DNA of 11,840 nt from Clostridia bacterium (GCA_900758165.1 CAAEQN010000120.1:1-11840), one strand, 5' to 3'; positions 1-7,808 are shown, counted from the stretch's first letter. The notes: generated by a model from the sequence alone, not told the origin. Numbers and translations are program-made.

Positions 1-3000
1 AGATAAATCTTCATTATCTGCTATATCATCAATCTTATAATCTTTTATTTCTGCTTTAACATTTGGTATTGCATTATTAAGCATTTCTTCTAAATTCATA
101 TCATTTAATGGAATACATGCTGGTTCTTCCCCAAATGGTGTTGATATAAGTTCCATTTCCCCAAGTATCATTTGAGGATTATCAATGAAATATTTATTTA
201 TTCTTAAATTGTTTTCATCAGTATCAATATTTATCCATTCTGGCATTATGTCTGTAATTGAATCTCTTTTTTGAAGAAATATTATATCTGAGGTAACAGT
301 AGTTCCTGCACTATCTTTAAATACATTATTAGGTAGTCTTATAGCACCAATTAAATCTGCTCTACTTGCTACATATTTTCTTACATCATCATTCTTTCTA
401 TCCATAAATCCTTGAGATGTAATAAATGCTATTATTCCTCCTGGTCTTACTTTATCTATGGCTTTTGCAAAAAAGTAATCATGTATTAAGAAGTTTCTCA
501 TATCATATTTCTTATCACTTACAGGAATATTTCCAAATGGAACATTTCCTATTGCAACATCAAAAAAAGAATTTGAATAGTTTACTTCTTCAAATCCTTT
601 AACTGCGATAGATGACTTTTGATATAACTGTCTTGCTATATTTCCACTTATTATATCTTTTTCCACTCCATATATTTTCAACTTATCATTATTCGGTAAA
701 AGTCCAATAAAGTTTCCTATACCACAACCGGGTTCTAATATATTTCCTTTATCAAGTCCCATATTAGATAGTGCTTTATACATTGCTTTAACTACTACTG
801 GTGGTGTATAAAAAGCTGTTAATGTTGATTCTTTTGCTTGGTTATATTCTTCTTCAGTTAGAAGTTCTTTTAATTCATAATACTCATCAGTCCATTTTTC
901 TGGATCAAAGGCATCTGATAATCCACCCCATCCAACATAATTAGAAAGTATTTCTTGTTCTTCACTTGTAGCATATCTATTTTCTTTCTCACACTTTCTT
1001 AAAACATTTATTGCTTTAATATTATTTCTATATCTTTCCTTTGGTGTTCCCACTCCTAAATAATCTGTATGTATCTTATAATTTATTCTATCTTCTAATG
1101 GTATTTCTGGATGAAGAACATAACTAACCTCTCTTGGCTTTCTTTTAATAGGTACTTCTATTTTATCTTCTTTTAAATCATCAATTATTAAAGTATTATC
1201 TTTATTATTTATATCTTCTAATACTTCTTCTTTATCAACACTTAAATCTAATACTTTATCATCAAAATTATGATAATAAACATATATACTATCTGGAGTA
1301 ACTCTAATAGCAAAGTCTTTATCTTTTTCAAGCATTTTAAATAATTTATTACTTTCTATTTGTTCTTTTAACCTTAATTCACTTGTTTTATCAGCATTAA
1401 AATATGTAAAACTAGTATCATGATTAGTATTATTATTACTTTCTAATGATATTGTTAGATTTCTTTTTTTAGACTTAATATGTTCCCATTTTTCTAGTTC
1501 TACTTTTCTTATTTCAAAACTATTTTCCCATATTGTATCTTTAGAACAATTATTAAACATATCAACTATAACATCTGCAAACTCTTGCTCTTTTGTAGCA
1601 AATAAAGATAACTGTGCTTTTTCACTTCTTGGTATTATTATCTTTTCTTTTTCAGTTGGTAATTTAGTTTCTTCTTTTTCATATTTACTAGCATATTCTT
1701 TTAATTTATTATAATCTTCCTCATTTAGTAATGTGGGAATATTATCACTATCATAATTAAAAACTTCATCAAATATAAACTTATAAAATTCTTTACCATA
1801 CCAAATATTCTCATCATCCATTGCAATTAGATTATCTTTATCATCATACATTAGTTCAACATCATTTATCTTGTATTTATTTAATACATCATAAAGTAAT
1901 CCTATTTCTCCATCGTTTTTATCATACATATAAATAACTGAAGAAAATTCATCATTAAATATTTGCTCTAGCTTATCAAATAAAGCATCTGTTGATAATC
2001 CTTTATTAAACCAGTCTGCCTCTACTATTTCATTTTCCCAAGTGTCTTCGTTTGTTCTAGTTCCTAGTTCAACTGTTGCTATTCCATTTATATAATGAAG
2101 TTCTACACAGTATAAATTAGTTTTAACTCTTGCAACAGTAAATGAGTTAGTATCATCTAAATCTTCTAAATTAGTTATTAACTCACTTTCAACAATATCT
2201 TTTCTACTATCTGAAAAAAGAATACTGTTATTAGTATTCTCTTGTGTTAGTTGAAGATTAACTCCTTTATTACTATCTCCTCTGCTTGATTCTTCAAGTT
2301 GTTCATTAGTCCTGTCCACTTCATTGGATCTTCCATCTTCAAGTTCTCTGTTATATTCTCCTGTGTTATCAATTCTTTCATTATCAAGTTCACTCTCATC
2401 TCGGCTGTCGTATCTATCTCCAATAGGTGTTCTGCTAGTATATCCTTGATTTTCATTTGCTCGTATAAAGGTTTCTTCTTGCTCTTTAGGTAATCCAACC
2501 TCATAAGACCATATTTCCCTATGTTGAAGTTTCTCTCTTTCACTTTCAAGTTCGGTATCTTGTAATCTCCTACTGTTTTGTAAGTTATCATTTACTTCAC
2601 TCCTCTCCTTTAATTCATCTTTATCATAAACTATATTTTTATCATTATCAAATGTACGAATTTTTTCTATTTCATTTATTCTTATATTTTTTAGTGTTTC
2701 ATAAATATTAAGTAGTGTCATTTCACTAATATCACTTGTAGCAGTTCCTAAACTTACAACACTCTCTATATCTTGAAACATTATAATATCTTGAAAATCA
2801 GTATATAAAAACTCTTTATCAGCATTACCTACACATTTATTTATAAGCATATAAGCAATACTTTTTTGAAGTAAGTTTTTATATTTTTGAATAATTAAAT
2901 CATTGTCTATATTTACTAATCTCGTATTTTCTTTATTATCTAGTAAATAATCAATATAATCTGTTATATTATCTTCTACTAAAATAGTCGCAACTGATTT

Positions 3001-3432
3001 TAAACTATCAATAAAAGTATCTTTGTTTTCTAGTTCTCCATATCTATTCTCTAGTGCCTCAACAACTTGATCTTGATAAGCTATTCCTACATTCCAAACT
3101 CTAACCTTTTTACCTTTTCTACCATACATACTTTGGGTATCTGATACATCCCATACATATCTTATAGATGGTTTACCATACTTTTCAGTTATTAGTGCTA
3201 TACCACTATGACCTTTTTTAATTATTCTATTTAATTTACTATTCCAAGTATCATAACTAGCACAAGCTATAGCAGTTGGTCTTTGAGCATATATAAGTAA
3301 TTGCTCATCAAAATCATACTTATAATTTTTTGAGGCACAACTTAAAAACGATTGCCATTTTCTTGAATCAGAGGTTATTTCAGCAATCGTTTCATTATAG
3401 ACTTCTTTAATATCTACTAATGTTGTAGCCAT
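1..3432 (-). CDS. Giant ICE methylase/helicase-type protein, N-terminal 1144 residues (partial)
   Basis: An uninterrupted frame runs from ATG at 3432 to the window edge, with a GAGAGG ribosome site about 9 bases upstream. Residues 1-115 resemble the ArdC/LtrC-type N-terminal domain found on ICE and plasmid DNA-processing proteins (LLIYAQRP at 45-52, RYVWDVSDT at 91-99). Residues 281-395 are a charged, low-complexity linker that also encodes tnpV in another frame. From about residue 830 an N6-adenine methylase-like domain begins: NYVGWGGLSDAF, then FYTPP, then SAM motif I LEPGCGIGNF near 898-908, then NVPFG at 963-967 in the place of the catalytic (D/N)PP(Y/F). Family members are often 2000-3000 residues long and carry SNF2/DEAD helicase motifs further on; here these would lie beyond position 1. 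The likely role is protection or processing of element DNA during transfer. Whether the methylase is active is uncertain because motif IV is altered. Last gene visible in a long operon. Confidence 0.88.
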   Translation of the reverse strand, partial: MATTLVDIKEVYNETIAEITSDSRKWQSFLSCASKNYKYDFDEQLLIYAQRPTAIACASYDTWNSKLNRIIKKGHSGIALITEKYGKPSIRYVWDVSDTQSMYGRKGKKVRVWNVGIAYQDQVVEALENRYGELENKDTFIDSLKSVATILVEDNITDYIDYLLDNKENTRLVNIDNDLIIQKYKNLLQKSIAYMLINKCVGNADKEFLYTDFQDIIMFQDIESVVSLGTATSDISEMTLLNIYETLKNIRINEIEKIRTFDNDKNIVYDKDELKERSEVNDNLQNSRRLQDTELESEREKLQHREIWSYEVGLPKEQEETFIRANENQGYTSRTPIGDRYDSRDESELDNERIDNTGEYNRELEDGRSNEVDRTNEQLEESSRGDSNKGVNLQLTQENTNNSILFSDSRKDIVESELITNLEDLDDTNSFTVARVKTNLYCVELHYINGIATVELGTRTNEDTWENEIVEADWFNKGLSTDALFDKLEQIFNDEFSSVIYMYDKNDGEIGLLYDVLNKYKINDVELMYDDKDNLIAMDDENIWYGKEFYKFIFDEVFNYDSDNIPTLLNEEDYNKLKEYASKYEKEETKLPTEKEKIIIPRSEKAQLSLFATKEQEFADVIVDMFNNCSKDTIWENSFEIRKVELEKWEHIKSKKRNLTISLESNNNTNHDTSFTYFNADKTSELRLKEQIESNKLFKMLEKDKDFAIRVTPDSIYVYYHNFDDKVLDLSVDKEEVLEDINNKDNTLIIDDLKEDKIEVPIKRKPREVSYVLHPEIPLEDRINYKIHTDYLGVGTPKERYRNNIKAINVLRKCEKENRYATSEEQEILSNYVGWGGLSDAFDPEKWTDEYYELKELLTEEEYNQAKESTLTAFYTPPVVVKAMYKALSNMGLDKGNILEPGCGIGNFIGLLPNNDKLKIYGVEKDIISGNIARQLYQKSSIAVKGFEEVNYSNSFFDVAIGNVPFGNIPVSDKKYDMRNFLIHDYFFAKAIDKVRPGGIIAFITSQGFMDRKNDDVRKYVASRADLIGAIRLPNNVFKDSAGTTVTSDIIFLQKRDSITDIMPEWINIDTDENNLRINKYFIDNPQMILGEMELISTPFGEEPACIPLNDMNLEEMLNNAIPNVKAEIKDYKIDDIADNEDLS
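2247..2591 (-). CDS. tnpV: TnpV-family protein nested inside the giant gene in the +1 frame
   Basis: This complete 114-codon ORF (ATG to TAA) lies wholly inside the methylase/helicase gene, shifted one base relative to it. Its sequence fits the TnpV family, small proteins named from clostridial Tn4451-type transposons: VGDYKIPNL near the start, then IGKYGLMRLDYLK, EHLLEIDTTAEMR, and MKWTGLMNNLKNQAEEIV with a terminal ELIF. The length of about 115 residues is normal for the family. The ATG is preceded by AGGAGAGGAG at an 8-base spacing, among the best ribosome sites in the window. The host frame here (residues 281-395) is only polar linker, so the TnpV frame appears to be the constrained one. 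Third positions in the TnpV frame are unusually rich in G (AAG, GAG, TTG) compared with neighbouring genes, as expected when they double as first positions of the other frame. The molecular function of TnpV is not established. No transposase gene is nearby. Confidence 0.82.
   Translation of the reverse strand: MITYKTVGDYKIPNLKVKERNFNIGKYGLMRLDYLKSKKKPLYEQMKIKDILAEHLLEIDTTAEMRVNLIMKELITQENITENLKMEDPMKWTGLMNNLKNQAEEIVIKELIFN
2600..2609 (-). promoter_or_regulatory. Shine-Dalgarno sequence of the nested tnpV gene
   Basis: AGGAGAGGAG on the minus strand ends 8 bases before the ATG at 2591. It lies inside the methylase/helicase reading frame (encoding part of KERSE), so it is an internal ribosome entry site on the same mRNA. 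Its strength and spacing are the main evidence that the nested start is used. Confidence 0.75.
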
Positions 3433-3452
3433 TTTTATTTACCTCTCTTTCT

Positions 3453-3776
3453 TTATTTTTTTTGTTCTCTATTTTCAATTAACTTACTATAATAATCTTC
3501 TACATTATCATTTTTTTCAGCTCGTAATAATAACTGCCAAATCATATCACTTGCTTCGTTAGGAAAAAATCTTACATCTACGAATTCTATATCATCATTA
3601 TTAACTCTAGGTACTGAATATGTAAGTAATTTATTTTTTAGTTTTTCTGCAGTTGTTGAAAACTTTTCATCTTCAATATTCATCTTTATATTAAAATCTA
3701 AAATACCAACTAATTGATTAAATAAATCTTTACATAATGATAATTGTGTAGATGGTGTTCTTGTTTGATGTGGCAT
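3453..3776 (-). CDS. Hypothetical 107-aa ICE protein
   Basis: A small soluble protein that I do not recognise. It has no signal peptide, membrane segment or clear motif. The middle is mixed charged/helical (LFNQLVGILDF, TTAEKLKNKLL), followed by DIEFVDVRFFPNEASDMIWQLLLRA and a charged tail. Its ATG shares a base with the stop of the upstream gene (TAATG), indicating translational coupling, and the giant methylase/helicase gene starts 20 bases after its stop. Position suggests an accessory role in element DNA metabolism, but this is only inference. Confidence 0.72.
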   Translation of the reverse strand: MPHQTRTPSTQLSLCKDLFNQLVGILDFNIKMNIEDEKFSTTAEKLKNKLLTYSVPRVNNDDIEFVDVRFFPNEASDMIWQLLLRAEKNDNVEDYYSKLIENREQKK

Positions 3777-4081
3777 TATATCTTCACTCCTTTCCTAATT
3801 GTTTTTGGAAATATTACTAAACAATCATCTATTTCTTCGCTTTTATTACTATTTCCTAATATTTCTCCCCTAATTTCAATATAGGTATTTTTATTTATTT
3901 CTGGGAAGTCATTTATACAAGGTGTAAATAATATAAATGATATATAGTTATTAACTCTTTCTATCTTATTATCATTTATAACTTTCATTTTTGTAGGTAT
4001 TTCTAAAATAAATCTTGTAAATAATTCATTATCAAATACATCTTTCTTAATAACTTTACCTGATATTTTTATTTCATTCAT
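3776..4081 (-). CDS. Small OB-fold-like protein, possible ssDNA-binding protein
   Basis: The 101-residue protein alternates short beta-strand-like segments in an order that looks like a single OB fold: ISGKVIKKDVF, LFTRFILEIP, YISFILFTP, TYIEIRGEILG and DDCLVIFPKTI. The strand IEIRGEI preceded by a polar turn is reminiscent of SSB and PriB-like proteins, though the usual aromatic DNA-contact residues are not obvious. ICEs of this type often carry an SSB-like gene near their helicase/methylase gene. The ATG overlaps the previous stop by 4 bases (ATGA), with AGGGG upstream inside the preceding gene. The function is inferred from fold appearance and context, with low to moderate certainty. Confidence 0.62.
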   Translation of the reverse strand: MNEIKISGKVIKKDVFDNELFTRFILEIPTKMKVINDNKIERVNNYISFILFTPCINDFPEINKNTYIEIRGEILGNSNKSEEIDDCLVIFPKTIRKGVKI

Positions 4082-4305
4082 CTTTCATCACCCCTATCTT
4101 TATTTCTATTTAAAGATACTTGTTCTACTACTTTACTTTCTTTAATTTCTACATCTATATTTTTAGATAGTTTATCTTTTATATCTTTAACTGTAATACT
4201 ATCCAGTGTATCTTTTAATATTCTTCTAGCTTCTTCTTCATTTTCTGCTACTACTGTTATTTTCATCTTTTCATACAAATTAACATTAAACTCATAATTA
4301 TTCAT
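4078..4305 (-). CDS. Small hypothetical protein (possibly DpnD/PcfM-like)
   Basis: This 75-residue protein has an N-terminal beta strand (YEFNVNLYEKMKITVVAE) followed by an acidic helix ENEEEARRILKDTL and a charged tail ending RNKDRGDER. The layout of strand, 'VxAENEEEA', then helix resembles short DpnD/PcfM-type proteins carried by conjugative elements, but the match is by eye and weak. It overlaps its upstream neighbour by 8 bases and its downstream neighbour by 4, and the ATG follows GGAGG at an 8-base spacing. It is clearly part of the operon, and its function is unknown. Confidence 0.68.
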   Translation of the reverse strand: MNNYEFNVNLYEKMKITVVAENEEEARRILKDTLDSITVKDIKDKLSKNIDVEIKESKVVEQVSLNRNKDRGDER

Positions 4306-4534
4306 TTTCTTTTCCTCCTTTTATTTCTTCACTATTACTTAAAAAAGCAATTATTTGTCTATTCTTAATTGCTTTCTTTAAATCTAATAAAATAATTATT
4401 TCATTACCATTTACATCTTGTATTCTTGTTAAATCATCTAGTTTTATATTTAAAATATCTTTCTCAGTCTTAAATCCTGCTTTAAATATTTTTTCTAATA
4501 CTTTTGTTATTTGGCTTAAATTATACTTATTCAT
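4298..4534 (-). CDS. Small hypothetical helical protein
   Basis: A 78-residue, mostly helical protein. LEKIFKAGFKTEKDILNI followed by LDDLTRIQDVNGNEIIILLDL loosely recalls helix-hairpin-helix or RpoA-CTD-like folds, in which 'T.EDLL.L..DDL.KI.G' is common. The glycine-rich hairpin is only partly kept (DVNGNE), so DNA binding is a guess. Its start overlaps the sortase stop by 8 bases, with GAGGAG just before the ATG, which fixes it in the same transcript. No known family is assigned. Confidence 0.68.
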   Translation of the reverse strand: MNKYNLSQITKVLEKIFKAGFKTEKDILNIKLDDLTRIQDVNGNEIIILLDLKKAIKNRQIIAFLSNSEEIKGGKENE

Positions 4535-5204
4535 AGTTCTCCTCGCTTTCTAGTTCTAAAATATAAACTATTTGTTTAGTTTTATCTGTTTGACTACAAG
4601 TAATTAAAGTTAAAGTATTCTTTTTATTATCTCTGTGTATTGTTACTTTACCATTTTTTTCTGCATCATATTTTCCAGCAACTTTATATGTATATTTAAT
4701 ATTATTAAAATAAACATAGGCAACATCATCATTACTTAATTTATATAGATTTTTAAAATATGAAATATAGCTATTTCCAGAATGAGCTGCAATTATAAGA
4801 TTTCCATTTTTAACATTTGGCATATCACTACCTTTTATTACTTGTAAATTTTTATTAACATTATTCCCTTTATCTTTAATATTTAAAAAACCTCTTTTTA
4901 TGTTTATTTTGGGGATTTCAAGAACACCTATATAGTTATAATTAGATGTTTTCTTTTCTTCTTGTTTTGGTTGTTCTTTAATTTCTTCTTTATCAATATC
5001 CACTTTAATTTCTTCAATTTCTTCTTTTCCTATATTTAAAAACTCCTGTGCTTTATTATAATCTCTTAATTCAACATAATAGTTATATGCTATTCTACCT
5101 ATATACATAAAAGAACCAATTAAGAAAATGAAAGAAGCAACTAGTTTGATTAGTTGCTCCCTTTTATCAATATTCTTATTTTTTCTTGTTCTTTTTAGAA
5201 ACAT
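4527..5204 (-). CDS. Membrane sortase (class B/D-like) with Lys in place of catalytic Arg
   Basis: A 225-residue cysteine transpeptidase that would attach the neighbouring VPNTI adhesin to the cell wall outside the membrane. A basic N-terminus precedes one membrane segment (residues 20-44), then a charged stalk (45-90), then the sortase core starting YIGVLEIPKIN. The catalytic His141 is in AAHSG and Cys203 in TLITCSQTDK. The usual Arg a few residues after Cys, before the last strand (RxVV), is replaced by Lys210 in KTKQIVY. The longer frame starts with TTG at 5225 and has no ribosome site. I chose ATG 5204 because GGGGGT stands about 9 bases upstream. The gene overlaps the adhesin by 29 bases, so the two are translationally coupled and probably function as an enzyme-substrate pair. 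Confidence 0.9.
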   Translation of the reverse strand: MFLKRTRKNKNIDKREQLIKLVASFIFLIGSFMYIGRIAYNYYVELRDYNKAQEFLNIGKEEIEEIKVDIDKEEIKEQPKQEEKKTSNYNYIGVLEIPKINIKRGFLNIKDKGNNVNKNLQVIKGSDMPNVKNGNLIIAAHSGNSYISYFKNLYKLSNDDVAYVYFNNIKYTYKVAGKYDAEKNGKVTIHRDNKKNTLTLITCSQTDKTKQIVYILELESEENYE

Positions 5205-7758
5205 AAAGAAATACCCCCATTCCAACTACCATACAAGTAATACTAATTACTGTGTATAATTTACTCTCATTAGCTATTGTATTTGGTACTTCAACTATTT
5301 GTTCATTAGTTAAATTAGCTTTAACTATTTCTCCATTTTCTTTTATTTCAAACTCTACTATTTCATCTGTTATTTGATAACCTGTTGCACTTTCTTTTTC
5401 AATAATATGTCCTTTCCCTATAAATAAATCTTTTATAATAATTTGTCCATTTTCATCAGTAAGCCCAGAGAATATTAAAGTAGATTCTATTGTTCCATCT
5501 TCAAGTTCTTTATCTGAATAGATTTCTATTAAAGTATTAGGAATTGGTTTACCACTAACTAAATCTGTTTTAGTAAATTCTAAAGTCCCTTTTTTATAGT
5601 AGTTTTGTAATTCTACATCTTTAACGATTTCTTTTGTATATTGATCTTTATGTTTTAATTCAAAAGTATATATTTTTTCATCTAACACATGGTTATTATC
5701 AGTTGATTTTTCTTTTACATAGTATTTTCCTAATTCTAAATCTTCAATAACTGCTTTCCCATTGTTAGTAGTAACAGTTGTTATCAATTCATCTTTAGAA
5801 TACTTTTTCTTACTACCAATATAAATATCTTCGTTTGCATAAAGTTCTAGTTCTACTTCACTTAATAATATCTTTTCGTATCCAAAAGTATTATTATCTA
5901 TAATTAACTTTTCGCCATATTTAGTAATATTTAATTTTCCTTTAACTCTTTCATTTGCAAACTTAACTACTAATAAAGCACCATAATCTTTATCAACTAG
6001 TATTTCGCTACCTTCTCCAATATGAATTGGCATTGCTTCACTATTCCATAAATAACCATCTAAAACTTGATTTTCTACTTCTTCTAAAAGAAAATCACCA
6101 ACTAAATTAGCTGGTGTTATAATTACTCCATTTTCATCTGTTTCATATTCACATACTTTTTTAGCTGTTGGGTATGTTATTGTTTGACAAATATATTCAC
6201 TAGTATTTGCATCTTTTATTTTAAACTTAATACCTGCTTTTGTAATTATTTCCCCAGTTTCTTTATCTGTTTTAATTACTTTTAATTTTGCTTCTATTGG
6301 AGCATTACTTAATAATTTATATATATTATTACCAGTATTCTCGTTTACTTCTATCTCAAAATTTTCAACTTTCTCATAATTAGGAGTGTTATTCTCTTGT
6401 GAAATAGTGTATTTTCCATAAGGTAGAGATGTTTTTGCATATCCATTTTCATCTGTTATTATAGACTCTACAAAACATCTATTGTTATTATTTTCAATAC
6501 TTCTTAATTGTGGTCTAGGGTTACAATCATTTAAATAAATATTAAATGTTATATTAGGTTCTCCTTTTAATATTCCTGTTGTACCACTTGCAAATGTTTT
6601 AAATAAAGTAAAATCAGCTTTTATAACTCTTTCATAAACTTCTACATTAGCAAGTAAATTATCTTTATCTACTATAAATGAATATTTATTTTTATCTATT
6701 GTATATCCTTTACTAGGTGATAGTTCTTTTAAATAAAAATCTCCTAAACTAGGTAAATAATCACTTATACCATATCCATTTTCATCAGTTGTAATTTCTC
6801 CTACCTTCTCATCATTCAAGTTGTATATTCCATATTTTGCACCACCAAGCGTGGCGTTTCCTTGAGGAATATTGTTTTTAGTTTCGCTATCAACTTTATT
6901 GATTTCTACTTTCCCACCTACAGATTCTAGTTCTATGCTTTTTGGAATTGGATCAACATTTCCTACTCTCATAACATTTTGCGAATGATTAGAATAATAA
7001 ACGATTGGTGTAGATGACCAATATGACAATTTTTTCATCAATTTAACTTTAACATTTTCTGTTGAATTAGATGTAATTGTTAAAGTGTTTCCATTTATAC
7101 TAGCTACACCATTTTCTACTGATAAAATAGTAAATTGATTTAGTATTCCATTTGTATCAGTAAAATCCATACTTTTACCAATTGGTAATTTAACTCCATC
7201 AATATTGAAATTTGGTTTAGTATAATGCTTATTTAATAAATCTTCCATTTCTGCTATTTCACTAGCAAATTTATTTGGTAAATCTTTACCATTTAATGTA
7301 TCAGTAAATACAATTCTTGATGTTGGTACTGCTGTTCTCCAAATCATAACTTGGGTAATTACATACCACTTTTTTGCCGAATGGTCATAACCATTTTCTT
7401 TATATTGATAACCATAATATGCTAAAAGTGATATTCTTTGCCATTGTTCTTCTGTCATATTAAGATATACTGCAAAATCACTTCTAGCTATCTTGTAATA
7501 AGGTAAGTTATTGTCTATATCCACGTAAGGTTGTAAACAATAAACAAACTTATTATCCTCACTTCTTCTTATAAAAGCTCCTTGTTGATACTTAATGTAT
7601 CCATCTTCTCTATATTTTCTAATATAGATATTTGCTATCTTTTCAGATGGCCAAATAGCTTGACCTTTATATTCTTCTGCATTTACTTTAGTAATACCGA
7701 AAAATATTGTTAAAAAAAGTATGCTAATCAAAGCATACATTATTCTTTTGTTTTTCAT
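5176..7758 (-). CDS. Wall-anchored thioester/Cna-B adhesin, VPNTI sorting signal
   Basis: An 860-residue surface protein. It has a signal peptide (1-27, ending VNA), then a TQXA-type thioester domain with Cys74 in VYCLQP and Gln136 in TQVMIW as the likely Cys-Gln pair. A beta-rich segment (183-275) is followed by five SpaA/Cna-B repeats at about 283-377, 380-485, 490-605, 607-720 and 723-818. Each repeat keeps a Lys and a Glu suited to an isopeptide bond: K288/E345, K387/E455, K496/E560, K613/E683, K730/E787. The C-terminus has the sorting signal VPNTI (824-828), a membrane segment and KKNKKK. Thioester domains of this family bind host or partner surfaces covalently, so mating-pair adhesion is a reasonable inference. 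A longer frame begins with TTG at 7785, but AGGAAAG lies about 8 bases before ATG 7758, which I prefer. Repeats 2 and 3 each carry an extra Cys pair. Confidence 0.93.
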   Translation of the reverse strand: MKNKRIMYALISILFLTIFFGITKVNAEEYKGQAIWPSEKIANIYIRKYREDGYIKYQQGAFIRRSEDNKFVYCLQPYVDIDNNLPYYKIARSDFAVYLNMTEEQWQRISLLAYYGYQYKENGYDHSAKKWYVITQVMIWRTAVPTSRIVFTDTLNGKDLPNKFASEIAEMEDLLNKHYTKPNFNIDGVKLPIGKSMDFTDTNGILNQFTILSVENGVASINGNTLTITSNSTENVKVKLMKKLSYWSSTPIVYYSNHSQNVMRVGNVDPIPKSIELESVGGKVEINKVDSETKNNIPQGNATLGGAKYGIYNLNDEKVGEITTDENGYGISDYLPSLGDFYLKELSPSKGYTIDKNKYSFIVDKDNLLANVEVYERVIKADFTLFKTFASGTTGILKGEPNITFNIYLNDCNPRPQLRSIENNNNRCFVESIITDENGYAKTSLPYGKYTISQENNTPNYEKVENFEIEVNENTGNNIYKLLSNAPIEAKLKVIKTDKETGEIITKAGIKFKIKDANTSEYICQTITYPTAKKVCEYETDENGVIITPANLVGDFLLEEVENQVLDGYLWNSEAMPIHIGEGSEILVDKDYGALLVVKFANERVKGKLNITKYGEKLIIDNNTFGYEKILLSEVELELYANEDIYIGSKKKYSKDELITTVTTNNGKAVIEDLELGKYYVKEKSTDNNHVLDEKIYTFELKHKDQYTKEIVKDVELQNYYKKGTLEFTKTDLVSGKPIPNTLIEIYSDKELEDGTIESTLIFSGLTDENGQIIIKDLFIGKGHIIEKESATGYQITDEIVEFEIKENGEIVKANLTNEQIVEVPNTIANESKLYTVISITCMVVGMGVFLYVSKKNKKK

Positions 7759-7792
7759 TTTTTTATCTTTCCTTTCTTTCTTCAAAATAAAA

Positions 7793-7808
7793 AGACACTC
7801 GTGTGTCT
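7793..7808 (-). terminator. Short hairpin plus U-tract between secreted protein and adhesin genes
   Basis: On the minus strand AGACAC-ACGA-GTGTCT is followed directly by TTTTT. The stem is 6 bp and its 5' arm overlaps the TAG stop of the upstream gene. The adhesin ATG lies about 35 bases further on. It is weak for a full terminator, so partial termination or 3'-end protection is more likely, giving less adhesin/sortase mRNA than first-gene mRNA. Confidence 0.5.

Noticed and set aside
2299..2493. Plus-strand 64-codon ORF over the tnpV region
   Set aside because: It is antisense to two supported frames, has no ribosome site and reads as hydrophobic low-complexity sequence, typical of the reverse of a charged coding region.
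5205..5225. Upstream TTG start extending the sortase by 7 residues
   Set aside because: No ribosome site precedes it, and GGGGGT lies within the extension at proper distance from ATG 5204.
7759..7785. Upstream TTG start extending the adhesin by 9 residues
   Set aside because: The extension is purine-rich because it is the ribosome site of ATG 7758 (AGGAAAG).
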